A DNA stretch of 64,000 nt, from the NCBI RefSeq assembly GCF_018854015.1, contig NZ_JAAXYO010000016.1, forward strand, positions 1 through 64,000, written 5' to 3'. Within the stretch, counting starts at the first letter, position 1. Every line of letters starts with the position of its first letter. Source of the stretch: Igneacidithiobacillus copahuensis (GTDB lineage: Bacteria > Pseudomonadota > Gammaproteobacteria > Acidithiobacillales > Acidithiobacillaceae). Positions 8,392-17,152 of the stretch are shown here, piece after piece. A program made the position numbers and the translations under genes. The notes under the pieces are model-generated. The model was not told the DNA's origin. It worked only from the letters and a program-made list of their open reading frames with translations, and ran no database searches.

Positions 8392-9423
8392 ATGCAGGAA
8401 TGGGCACCCAACCGTCTGCTGCGCTGGTCTTGCGTTGCCGCCGGGCTCGCGACCCTGGCCGGCTGTGCCAGCGTCTCCACACCACCGCCATCATCTTCCA
8501 TGGCGCGTAGTTCGAGTTCCGGAGTGGCCTATTCCACCGGCACCACCTGCTACGCACCTTCTCCCAATCTGCAGGCGGCCTACAATCAGCCTTACGAGAT
8601 TAATGGGCAGTGGTACCACCCGCTGCAAATTGCCCAGGGGTATAACCAGACGGGCACCGCCTCGTGGTATGACATCGCTTCCTCCAGTCACGTCACGGCT
8701 ATGGGCACCACCTTTCACGACAACCGCCTGACTGCTGCAAGCCGGGTGCTGCCCCTACCCTCCTGCGTACGCGTCACCAATCTGCAAAATGGTCGCAGCA
8801 TTCTCGTTCTGGTCAATGATCGCGGCCCATTCGTTGCTGGGCGAATCATGGATTTATCGATTGGCAGTGCGCGTGCCTTGGGCATCGTCAACCAGGGAAC
8901 GGCGCAAGTGAACATCCAGGCGGTGCAAAGTAGCGTTCCCGCACCAGCGCCCTATCGTCCGCAGGTAATGCAGCAACTGGTTCCGGTACAGAACATTCGA
9001 GCCGTCGTACCCAGTGTGCCCTCCACCCTGCAGTCGCCTGGTTCTGGCGTACAGCATTCCCAGGCCAAACTGCGCTCGGTAGTCGCCAGCGCTTTTGCCA
9101 GTCCCCAGCAACCGCTATCGGCTCCAGCAAAGCCAGTCGCAACGCCAGTCACGACGACTGTACGGCCGGTGCTTTCCGCCCCCCAACTGGAAGATGTCAT
9201 TTACCTGATCAGTACCCAACCCATGGAATTGCAGCGCGCCCGTGCGGAACAGCAAAAATTGCAGGCTTTCGGAATTACGACGGCGCATCTGGTCCCCGCC
9301 GCCCAGGGCTATGTCGTTAAGATCGGTCCGCTGGCAAGCACCGACGACACTGCGGGCTACGTGCACAGCCTGCGCCGCCTGCAGTTGGGCGATTTTCAGC
9401 TCAGTCAGAAGGGAGTTGACTGA
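8392..9423 (+). CDS. rlpA: RlpA-like septal ring lytic transglycosylase with SPOR domain
   Basis: Outer-membrane lipoprotein that cleaves naked glycan strands at the septum. About 343 residues with a signal ending in the LAGC lipobox. The double-psi beta-barrel runs from GTASWYD through LPLPSCVRVTNLQNGRS to NDRGPFVAGRIMDLSIGSARALG, matching the RlpA core. A long Pro/Gln/Ala/Val linker leads to a C-terminal SPOR domain (VIYLISTQ...YVVKIGPLASTDDTAGYVHSL) that binds denuded peptidoglycan. GGAGGTG lies 9 bases before the ATG at 8392. An ATG at 8374 sits within that site and is rejected. The 150 bp upstream gap holds nothing recognisable. Confidence 0.85.
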   Translation: MQEWAPNRLLRWSCVAAGLATLAGCASVSTPPPSSSMARSSSSGVAYSTGTTCYAPSPNLQAAYNQPYEINGQWYHPLQIAQGYNQTGTASWYDIASSSHVTAMGTTFHDNRLTAASRVLPLPSCVRVTNLQNGRSILVLVNDRGPFVAGRIMDLSIGSARALGIVNQGTAQVNIQAVQSSVPAPAPYRPQVMQQLVPVQNIRAVVPSVPSTLQSPGSGVQHSQAKLRSVVASAFASPQQPLSAPAKPVATPVTTTVRPVLSAPQLEDVIYLISTQPMELQRARAEQQKLQAFGITTAHLVPAAQGYVVKIGPLASTDDTAGYVHSLRRLQLGDFQLSQKGVD

Positions 9424-10662
9424 TCAGACCTTGGCGCCAGTACTGAAAATGGTATCGAGTACCGCGTCGCCGTGAAACTCCTCTCCCATGAGGCTTTCTA
9501 CGAGTAGCTGTCCACCCAGAACCTCCGGGGCAATGATCAGGTCTACGCCCGTCTGACGCAGACGTTGCAAGTGCCGCTGGTTTCCCACCAGAGCCACGGT
9601 TTTGCCGGGAACTGCCATCTCCTTGGCCGTGAGAATGATGAAGGCGTTTTCACTATCATCGTTGCGCAGCGCCAGGACTCCCAGGGCCCGCATCGCACCA
9701 GCGCGGCGAAGGATCTCGGGATCGGTAGGATCACCCACGAAAAGGTCTTCTTCTGGTAGCCACAGAGGTTCCGGTCGCGCCGGCGCTACTACCAACACGC
9801 GCAGGTGGCGGCGGCGCAGGGCCCGGTAGGTATTCTGCGCGAAAAGATTGTCACCGATGAGGACATAATGGTCGCTCCAGTCGGATTTTTTCTCGCCCAG
9901 CAGCAGGCGTTGCATTCGCCCATTGATCAGCGGCACGACTACGGCGGAGATCGAGGTGGCGAAAACGGTGATCCCGAGGATGATGATGGAGATGACAAAG
10001 TAGCGCGCTTCCGGACTTTTGGGCACGATGTCGCCGTAGCCGACGGTAGACATGGTCACCACAGCAAAATACAGAGCCGAGTCCAACGATTTGATTTGCG
10101 GACTGAAACCAGCTCCCAGGACATAGGAACCAAAGACGGCATAGCTCAGCAGTAAAACGATGGAGAGAAAGGCAAAAAGGGTACCTGCGGCGACACTCGA
10201 CCGGGAAAAATGGCGCCGGAAGATCAGCAATCCGAGCAGAATCAGACCGTTGAATATCAGCATGGCGATACTGAGATGCTGGTACCGGTGCAGAAGGAGG
10301 GCCAGACTGATGGCCGAAATCATCAGCGTCAGAGCCCAGGACAGTCGGGAACGGAAGACCAGACCAAAGGCCATGATCAGGAGCACCGCACCCACGACCA
10401 GTGCTGGAACAGCGCCAAGCTCCGACATGATCGGCAGATCTGTGAGACTGCTGCTGGGAGTGATCACCGATAATTCCGGGATCAACGACTTCAAGGCAGG
10501 CAGGGCATGTAGCAAAGAAAGTGCGCCCAGCGCCGCCACCGCCAAAGCCAAAGGAATTTGGGGGAACCAGCGATCGAGACGCAAAACGGCACGCATGCGC
10601 GTACCCCAACGGCGCAAGCGCTGCCAGGGGGAAAAGTGAAACAGCTCAGTAGCGCGCATCAT
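9424..10662 (-). CDS. Potassium channel protein with TrkA-N (RCK) domain
   Basis: 412-residue Kch-type ion channel. The N-terminal half carries several membrane helices. The pore signature TMSTVGYGDIVP (selectivity filter TVGYGD) is at about 200, and the cytoplasmic C-terminal half is a Rossmann/RCK domain (HYVLIGDNLFAQNTYRALR...LRVLVVAP). Such channels gate K+ flux and membrane potential, relevant to acidophiles that maintain a reversed potential, but that link is inference. It converges on rlpA with no bases between the stop codons. Confidence 0.85.
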   Translation of the reverse strand: MMRATELFHFSPWQRLRRWGTRMRAVLRLDRWFPQIPLALAVAALGALSLLHALPALKSLIPELSVITPSSSLTDLPIMSELGAVPALVVGAVLLIMAFGLVFRSRLSWALTLMISAISLALLLHRYQHLSIAMLIFNGLILLGLLIFRRHFSRSSVAAGTLFAFLSIVLLLSYAVFGSYVLGAGFSPQIKSLDSALYFAVVTMSTVGYGDIVPKSPEARYFVISIIILGITVFATSISAVVVPLINGRMQRLLLGEKKSDWSDHYVLIGDNLFAQNTYRALRRRHLRVLVVAPARPEPLWLPEEDLFVGDPTDPEILRRAGAMRALGVLALRNDDSENAFIILTAKEMAVPGKTVALVGNQRHLQRLRQTGVDLIIAPEVLGGQLLVESLMGEEFHGDAVLDTIFSTGAKV

Positions 10663-10692
10663 GAACCAGAATACCCACTACCCAATGTCCCT

Positions 10693-10797
10693 TTAGGAGC
10701 GCTCGCTACCATCATCACTGGTGAAGGTACTCTTCATCCCCATGACCATGGCGATGACCCAGAGCAGGCTAAGAACGATGAACAACGCATAAAACAT
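10693..10797 (-). CDS. 34-residue single-helix membrane protein
   Basis: A short frame encodes MFYALFIVLSLLWVIAMVMG followed by a polar tail ending DDGSERS. One hydrophobic helix spans residues 2-20. GGAGAG lies 7 bases upstream of the ATG, an ideal ribosome binding site. It lies between the divergent-side end of mrdA and the K+ channel gene, on the same strand as both, with 76 bp to mrdA's stop and 30 bp to the channel's start. The placement suggests co-expression with the channel, perhaps as a small accessory subunit, but no family is recognised. Confidence 0.55.
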   Translation of the reverse strand: MFYALFIVLSLLWVIAMVMGMKSTFTSDDGSERS

Positions 10798-10873
10798 GGC
10801 TACTCTCCTACATTCTTACTATTGACTAGAGGCTATATTAGAACACAAGCGTAGACTCAAGTTCCAATCGAGC

Positions 10874-12721
10874 TTAACCGAAGGCCTGGGCCGGATTGAC
10901 GACGATATTGGTAAACGTATGCAATTTCAGCTTGGGACGCAAATAGGAGAGGATCGCGGCCTTCGCCAGTGGCAGGGCCTGCCACGCATTGCCGCCGCCA
11001 TCCTCTACCACCGCCGCTACCGCAATTTTCGGGTGATGGTAAGGCGCCCAACCGATAAAGAGGGAATCATCGTTATAGATCGTGCGTCCGTCTCTGTAGC
11101 CCACCGGTACCTCGGCGGTGCCAGTCTTGCCCGCCACGCTCAGGCCCGGATAGGCGACGGTCTTGCAGGTGCCTGAGGTAACACAGGCGCGCATCCCCGC
11201 GCGCACGGCACGTAGGGCAAATCCGGGAAGGTGTAACTCGCGTGCCGCCGGAAAATCCGGCTTGATGATCTGATCCGTTTGCGGGTTTTTCACATCCCTC
11301 AGTACATGCAGATAGGGCAAACTACCCCCATTGGCAATGGCGGCGACCCCGCGCACCAACTGGGTCGGGGTGACCAACAGATACCCCTGACCAATCCCCA
11401 GAATCACCGTATCACCAGTATACCAAGGCGCATGGAGTTGGCGGACCTTCCAGGCGGGTGTAGGGACGAATCCTGCGGCACTGCCGACGAGGTCAATAGG
11501 TGCCGGTTTGCCAAAACCAAAGCGCCACAGGGTCTGGTCCTGCAGCTGAATCCCCATCTTCAGCGCTAATTTATAAAAGAAGACATCGACCGACCAGGCC
11601 AACGCCTTGCGCAGTCCGGTCTCGCCAAAACCCGAGCGATACCAGTCCCAAAAGACATGCCCTCCTACCTTGATGTAGCCCGGGCAGTAGGTATGGAAGT
11701 TGGGAGCAATCACACCGTTCTGTAGAGCTTCCAGGGAATAAAACGGCTTGATGGTGGAGCCTGGAGGGTACAATCCAGCAAGGGTTCGGTTGAGTAAGGG
11801 GTGATCGGGATCATGCAACAGCGCCTGCCAATGCTTGCTGCTGATGCCTCCGACAAACCAGTTGGGATTGAAACTGGGATTACTGACACTGGCGAGGATC
11901 GCACCGGTATCGGGGTTGATGGCGATGAGGGCACCCCGGTAGTGCTCCTTTTTCATGACGTGGGCAACGGCTTTTTGCACCCGCAGACGCAGGGTGGTGC
12001 GCAGAACGTCGCCCGGCTTGGGCGGCACCCGGCGCAGAGGCGCCACCGGGTCCCCCAAGGCATTCACGCTGCGGATGTCATAGCCAAAATGTCCGCGCAA
12101 TTGCCGTTCCAGGGTGTACTCCAGGCCACTGACGCCAATGGTGTGCCGGTACAGATACTGCTGCGGATCAAACCCTTGTAAATCTCTCTGGGTGACTGGC
12201 CCAACATAACCAATGGTATTCGCAAAGAGGCTGCCATAAGGGTAGTAACGGTGCCAGCGCACAGCAAGACGAACTCCGGGATAGCTTTCCTCCCGTACGG
12301 CAAAACGCGCCAGCAGTTCCGGCGATAGTTTGGTCAGCAGGACGCGCGGCAAATAGGCCGGTTTGTCATCGATGGTATGCAAGAGATGCTGCACCGTCTT
12401 TTGCGAGATCGGGAAGTCCCGCTGCAGCCGGCGTAAGGTCGCATGCAGGTGATGGACTTCATCCGGAAACAGTTCGAGGACATAGCGCGCCCGATTGGCC
12501 GCCAAAACCTGCCCATGGTCCGCCAGAATCAGACCGCGCGGCGGTGCCAGCGGGACAATGGCCGTGTGATTGGCACGCGCCAGCTGGCGAAAGCGCCGAT
12601 AGTGAAAGATCTGCAGGTCGATTACCCGTGCGGCAAGAAGCAACAGCAGCGCCAGCAACAGCAGCGCCGCCCACCCTAGGCGCCGGCGAAATTGGCGCGA
12701 TTCGTCCCGATGCGTATCCAT
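10874..12721 (-). CDS. mrdA: Penicillin-binding protein 2 (peptidoglycan D,D-transpeptidase MrdA)
   Basis: Elongasome transpeptidase cross-linking peptidoglycan during rod-shape growth. It has a short cytoplasmic N-terminus, one membrane helix (LGWAALLLLALLLLLAARVIDL), a dimerisation/pedestal domain, and the transpeptidase domain with YPPGSTIKPF (SxxK), SVD (SxD as usual in PBP2) and AGKTGTAE (KTG). About 615 residues from the ATG at 12721. A GTG at 12790 would add 23 atypical residues. Neither start has a strong Shine-Dalgarno sequence. rodA is not adjacent, unlike many proteobacteria. Confidence 0.9.
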   Translation of the reverse strand: MDTHRDESRQFRRRLGWAALLLLALLLLLAARVIDLQIFHYRRFRQLARANHTAIVPLAPPRGLILADHGQVLAANRARYVLELFPDEVHHLHATLRRLQRDFPISQKTVQHLLHTIDDKPAYLPRVLLTKLSPELLARFAVREESYPGVRLAVRWHRYYPYGSLFANTIGYVGPVTQRDLQGFDPQQYLYRHTIGVSGLEYTLERQLRGHFGYDIRSVNALGDPVAPLRRVPPKPGDVLRTTLRLRVQKAVAHVMKKEHYRGALIAINPDTGAILASVSNPSFNPNWFVGGISSKHWQALLHDPDHPLLNRTLAGLYPPGSTIKPFYSLEALQNGVIAPNFHTYCPGYIKVGGHVFWDWYRSGFGETGLRKALAWSVDVFFYKLALKMGIQLQDQTLWRFGFGKPAPIDLVGSAAGFVPTPAWKVRQLHAPWYTGDTVILGIGQGYLLVTPTQLVRGVAAIANGGSLPYLHVLRDVKNPQTDQIIKPDFPAARELHLPGFALRAVRAGMRACVTSGTCKTVAYPGLSVAGKTGTAEVPVGYRDGRTIYNDDSLFIGWAPYHHPKIAVAAVVEDGGGNAWQALPLAKAAILSYLRPKLKLHTFTNIVVNPAQAFG

Positions 12722-12861
12722 GTGCAAGGGATAGAGGATAGAAAGGGCAAAGAGTTCCCAGAGCCTACAGGGATATTCATCGATGTTCACAGGGTACCCG
12801 GGAACTTCCCTCGTAGCCTGCCCGTCATAGCTTTCGGTAAACAGAAAAGGAACAGCCGATT

Positions 12862-14325
12862 ATGACCGCAAAATCTCGCAAAATGCTCCTCGCTGTCAGC
12901 AGCGCCGTATTTGCTTTGGGTCTGGGAGCCGTTGGTGTCTCCTTTGCCGCCAACGAGGAAATGCCCATCCCCAAGCCAGTTCTGCATGCGCCGGGTCCAA
13001 AAATGGTACCGGTTCCAGATTTCACACCGATCGTCGACAAGTATGGCAATGCCATTGTCAAGATCGATGATTCCGATACCAAGGTAGTAGGTGGCCATCA
13101 GGGACAAAATCCGTTCCCGAAGAATTCCCCTTTCTATCAATTTTTCCGCAACTTTCCCGGCGCCCAGCCACCACAGAAAGAAAAGGAAGAGGCCCTTGGT
13201 TCGGGCTTTATCATTTCCCCCAACGGCTACATCGTCACCGCTGGTCATGTGGTGCGCGGCATGCATCACATCGTTGTCACTCTCACCAATCATCACGCGT
13301 ACCCCGCCAAGGTCGTCGGTCTTTCGGTGCGTTATGACACGGCCCTGCTGAAGATCGACGCCCATGACCTGCCCACGGTAGAGTTGGGCAATTCCAAAGA
13401 CCTCAAGGTCGGTCAATGGCTGCTGGCCATCGGCATGCCCTTTGGTTTTTATAACACCGTCACGCAAGGCGTAGTGAGCGCCCTGGATCGATCTTTGCCG
13501 CATGATGACGAATATATTCCCTTCATCCAGAGTGACGTGCCGATCAATCCAGGCAACTCCGGTGGTCCCATCTTCAATATGTCCGGCCAAGTGGTCGGTA
13601 TCAACGATCAGATCTACACCAACGATGGTGGCTACATGGGCCTCTCGTTCAGCATCCCCATCAACACCGCCATGCGTGCAGTGGATGCCTTCCTTGCCCA
13701 CAAAAAATTGCATTTTGGCTGGCTGGGCGTCGATGTACAAGAGGTCACGCCGCAAATGGCGCAGGCTCTGCATCTGAAAGAGCCGGTAGGGGCGCTGGTG
13801 GCCAACGTGGAGCCCGATGAAGCAGCAGCGAAAGCAGGACTGAAAACTGGCGATGTCATTGTCACCTATGATCACAAGCCGGTGTACAGTGTCGGTTCCC
13901 TGCCGCCGCTGGTGGGTGATACGCCGCCGGGGACAACGGTTCCCATCGGCATCCTGCGCAATGGCAAACCCGAGACCATCAATGCCTTCATTGGCACCAT
14001 GCCGCAAAAAATGCGTCATGCGGAAATGGACAAGGTGGTGGATATTCATCGCCTGGGGCTGCGCGTGAGCGGCCTGGATGCGGCCGAGAAGAAGGCCCTG
14101 GGGATTCGGCATGGGGTCTTTATCGAGAGCGTCTATCCAGGACCTGCGGCAGAAATCGGCTTGCACGAGGGTATGGCAATTCAGGAGATCGATCAGCAAC
14201 CCGTCGACAGCCCGGAACAGCTGGAGAGCATCGTCAAGGGTCTTCCGGCGCATCAGCCCATTTCCGTTCTGATTCGTCAGGGCCATAACAGTCTCTTTGT
14301 AGTCATCCATCTGCCCAAAAACTAA
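12862..14325 (+). CDS. Periplasmic HtrA/Deg-family serine protease
   Basis: 487 residues with a signal peptide (cleavage near VSFAANEE). The trypsin-like domain shows the catalytic His in TAGHVVRG, Asp in RYDTALLKI and Ser in NPGNSGGPIF. Two PDZ domains follow (starting near GWLGVDVQEV and the region around GVFIESVYPGPAAEIG). The architecture matches DegP/MucD, which degrade misfolded envelope proteins. AAGGAA precedes the ATG. It is 12 bp upstream of the carboxypeptidase gene, likely one operon for envelope maintenance. Assignment to degP, degQ or mucD is not certain. Confidence 0.92.
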   Translation: MTAKSRKMLLAVSSAVFALGLGAVGVSFAANEEMPIPKPVLHAPGPKMVPVPDFTPIVDKYGNAIVKIDDSDTKVVGGHQGQNPFPKNSPFYQFFRNFPGAQPPQKEKEEALGSGFIISPNGYIVTAGHVVRGMHHIVVTLTNHHAYPAKVVGLSVRYDTALLKIDAHDLPTVELGNSKDLKVGQWLLAIGMPFGFYNTVTQGVVSALDRSLPHDDEYIPFIQSDVPINPGNSGGPIFNMSGQVVGINDQIYTNDGGYMGLSFSIPINTAMRAVDAFLAHKKLHFGWLGVDVQEVTPQMAQALHLKEPVGALVANVEPDEAAAKAGLKTGDVIVTYDHKPVYSVGSLPPLVGDTPPGTTVPIGILRNGKPETINAFIGTMPQKMRHAEMDKVVDIHRLGLRVSGLDAAEKKALGIRHGVFIESVYPGPAAEIGLHEGMAIQEIDQQPVDSPEQLESIVKGLPAHQPISVLIRQGHNSLFVVIHLPKN

Positions 14326-14337
14326 GGAAACCGACAG

Positions 14338-15492
14338 ATGAATCCATCCCTGCGGCGCCTGCGGACGCCTCTGCTGGCGTTGTGCCTTTCTCCTCTGGGC
14401 GTCTCTCTGGCGCAAGCGGCGGACCTGCAGCCCCCACCGCCGACCATTCCCGACTGTAAAAGCTACGTGCTGATAGATTCTCGTACCGGCGCCATCATTG
14501 CCGAAAAGGATCCGGATCTGCAGTTGCCCCCCGCCAGTCTCACCAAGTTGATGACTGCCTATTTGACCTATGGCGCCCTCGCTGACGGACGTCTGCATTG
14601 GAACCAGCAGATCCCGGTCAGTACCGTAGCCTGGCACACTGGCGGTTCGAGCATGTTCATCCAGCCCAACCTGCCGGTTACCGTCAGCCAGCTCATGCAC
14701 GGGCTGATCATCGATTCCGGCAATGACGCGGCCGTAGCCCTGGCCCAAGCCGTCGCCGGCAGTCGCGCCGCTTTTGTCGAGGAGATGAATGCCGAGGCCG
14801 AGAAAATGGGTCTCAAGGGGGCGCATTATACCGATGTCGATGGTCTACCCGATCCTGGCCTGCATCTTTCGGCCATGAACATTGCCATCATTTCTCGCAA
14901 CCTGATCCAAAAGTATCCGCAGGTCATCGATATTTCCAGGATCAAATATTATCGCTACAACCACATCACCCAGCGCAGCTGGAATCCCGCCCTCTTTGGC
15001 CATCCGAGCATTGACGGACTGAAAACCGGTCATACCAATGCCGCTGGTCACTGCATGGACACCACCGCCATTCGCAATGGACGGCGCTTGATCGCTGTCG
15101 TCATGGGGGCGCCGAGTTGGCCCGCCGGCGTGAATGATGTCGTTGCCCTGCTCGACTATGGCTACACCTTTACCCACGACGTAGAAGCAGTGAAGGCAGG
15201 GACGGTGCTGGGCAAATACAGCGATCCACAACTGGATCCAGAGGACTTCGCAGTCAAGGCGGCAAGGGATATCTGGGTGACGGTACCGGCGGGAGAGCAA
15301 AAGGATCTGCAGCGCAGCGTCAGTTACGACAAGCTTGGCGGGCATGGGGTAGCCGCTGGTGCCATCGTGGGCCACCTACAGATCACCCTGCATGGCAAAG
15401 TGCTTGGCCAAACCCCGTTGGTGGCGGCCCAGGCTGCCAAACCTGCGGGCACCATCGGCACGCTCTGGCATCAAGCCGAGAACGCTCTATAA
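14338..15492 (+). CDS. dacA: D-alanyl-D-alanine carboxypeptidase (PBP5/6 family)
   Basis: 384-residue low-molecular-mass penicillin-binding protein that trims the terminal D-Ala of peptidoglycan stem peptides. A signal peptide (ending near SLAQAAD) is followed by the S11 peptidase motifs PPASLTKLMT (SxxK), SGNDAAVALA (SxN) and DGLKTGHT (KTG), then the C-terminal beta-rich domain (DIWVTVPAGEQKDLQ...). The C-terminus is comparatively short after the beta domain, so the amphipathic membrane anchor is weak. AAGGAAA lies upstream. It follows the HtrA protease gene by 12 bp. Confidence 0.92.
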   Translation: MNPSLRRLRTPLLALCLSPLGVSLAQAADLQPPPPTIPDCKSYVLIDSRTGAIIAEKDPDLQLPPASLTKLMTAYLTYGALADGRLHWNQQIPVSTVAWHTGGSSMFIQPNLPVTVSQLMHGLIIDSGNDAAVALAQAVAGSRAAFVEEMNAEAEKMGLKGAHYTDVDGLPDPGLHLSAMNIAIISRNLIQKYPQVIDISRIKYYRYNHITQRSWNPALFGHPSIDGLKTGHTNAAGHCMDTTAIRNGRRLIAVVMGAPSWPAGVNDVVALLDYGYTFTHDVEAVKAGTVLGKYSDPQLDPEDFAVKAARDIWVTVPAGEQKDLQRSVSYDKLGGHGVAAGAIVGHLQITLHGKVLGQTPLVAAQAAKPAGTIGTLWHQAENAL

Positions 15493-15537
15493 CCTGAGGT
15501 CCTCTGCCTTGCCGATCGGGCGAAGGGTAAGCCAATC

Positions 15538-16950
15538 TCAGAGGGCTGTCGTCCCCAAGCGGTGCGCCTCTTCCTGAGATAGACGGCGCGCCCGCCACTT
15601 GGCATAGAGCAACGCGGGCACGATGGCTACCACCCAAAGCACCAAGGACCAGCCGAGCGGATAGGCGAGAGGAAAGAGCGATTCCCAAAGCACCCACCAG
15701 AAGAGCAGTGTTGCCACGATCGGCAAGAGAAAATGGAAGAAGATGCGACTGCCATGGGAGTCGCCGCCCGCCGGCAGACGCATCAAGGCAAGATTCATCA
15801 GGCTATGAGCGGTTACCAGGCCAATCAGGACGGCGGTTGTCATGACATTGAAGCCATTACTGGGCCCGAAAACCAGGCCGAACAGAATGGCGAGACCCAG
15901 TGCCAAAGCGGCAAGAAAGTTGATGGCCCCCTGGGGCGCACGTTGCCCATTCACCAGAGCGAAACGGGTATGCAGCAAGCGATCACGGGCAATGGCGAAG
16001 AGCACCCGTGCCGAACCATTCAGCAGGGCCAGGCCGTCGGCCATGGCGCTGTTGATGGCCAGGATTACTAAGGCTGCTGCACCCCAGAATCCAAGATATT
16101 TCTCGAAAACCACTACCCCCGGAGCGCCGTTGCTGGCAAAGCTGCGCATGTCGTGCATCCCCCAGCCCACGGTCAGGGCGTAAGCCGACAAGATCAGCGC
16201 AGCACCAACCAGGCTCAGGGAGACCAGCGCCGCCTTGCCAATCACGCGCCCATTCTGGGTGCGCACCCCCCGCGTCTCCTCGGCCAAGGGAGTGTGGCTA
16301 CCAATGCCAATAAAACTGGTAATGGCAAAGATCATTCCCATTGCCACGCCTTTGAAGCCGACGTCTGCGGTGCTGAAGGGCGCCCACGGGTGGGCAGGCA
16401 GGGCGCGGCTGATGATGAACAGCGAACTGCCCACCAAAAACAGGATCTCTATCAGGCTGGTGATCGCCACCGTGCGAATGCTTGGGCGAATGCCGGCCAC
16501 ACTGAGCAGCCAGGGGACACCCACAAAGAACAGAATACTGGCAATCCAAAACCAGGACGGGAGCGCGAGGCCCAGGCTGCGCGCGAGGCCTGGCAGAAAG
16601 ACACCACCTACATAAACCGGAATCGCTCCGACGCTCAGGGTTTGGTAGAAGATGACCATAAAACCCGTGACCAGCGCCGCCGGCGCTCCCAGTCCTGCCG
16701 AGACAAAACTGTAATAGCCGCCGGCTGAGGCCCGATGCTTGGTCAGGTGATAGATGGTGTTCACCTCGATGAACATCAGGATGAACGCTGCCAGATAAGA
16801 GAGCGGCATGGCTACCAAGGCGAAAGCGGCACCGGCAGTCATGAAAGCGACCACGTCGCAGGTCGGCGCCATGCCGGATATGCTCTGGCCCACCAGGCCC
16901 CAAAAGCTCACTACGTCCTGTTGTAACGCTCGGGATTCCGATTCAGACAT
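15538..16950 (-). CDS. APC-superfamily amino acid permease
   Basis: About 470 residues with 12 or more hydrophobic helices and the APC N-terminal signature VSFWGLVGQSISGMAPT. The third helix region has the FIEVNTIYHLTKHRASAGGYYSFVSAGLG block typical of amino acid/polyamine permeases. The substrate cannot be deduced. The ATG at 16950 gives the family-like start MSESESRALQQDVVSFW; an upstream ATG would add an atypical 23 residues. The 202 bp between it and the ABC exporter stop marks the edge of the accessory island. Confidence 0.82.
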   Translation of the reverse strand: MSESESRALQQDVVSFWGLVGQSISGMAPTCDVVAFMTAGAAFALVAMPLSYLAAFILMFIEVNTIYHLTKHRASAGGYYSFVSAGLGAPAALVTGFMVIFYQTLSVGAIPVYVGGVFLPGLARSLGLALPSWFWIASILFFVGVPWLLSVAGIRPSIRTVAITSLIEILFLVGSSLFIISRALPAHPWAPFSTADVGFKGVAMGMIFAITSFIGIGSHTPLAEETRGVRTQNGRVIGKAALVSLSLVGAALILSAYALTVGWGMHDMRSFASNGAPGVVVFEKYLGFWGAAALVILAINSAMADGLALLNGSARVLFAIARDRLLHTRFALVNGQRAPQGAINFLAALALGLAILFGLVFGPSNGFNVMTTAVLIGLVTAHSLMNLALMRLPAGGDSHGSRIFFHFLLPIVATLLFWWVLWESLFPLAYPLGWSLVLWVVAIVPALLYAKWRARRLSQEEAHRLGTTAL

Positions 16951-17152
16951 GCTTTGCAGCCTGTTTTGCAACACGGTTGCATTACATGGTATCCCTTCGC
17001 GCACGATTGTCAACAGCACTATCGGCTTGAAAGTGGTGATAGTAGGTGCGTACTTTGGGTGAGTGGTTTTCCGGGGCCTACTGAGTAGCCACTTTAAGAA
17101 GAATTTCTACCCGATCATTAGCGTCTGACGCGCAAACAAACTGCGTCTGGCT

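Noticed and set aside
12787..14826. Minus-strand 679-codon open frame opposite the HtrA and carboxypeptidase genes
   Set aside because: Both sense genes show full catalytic motifs and ribosome sites; the antisense frame lacks recognisable domains.
17020..17152. GACGC/GCGTC inverted repeat after the ABC exporter as terminator
   Set aside because: No T run follows on the minus strand and the stem is short with a long loop.
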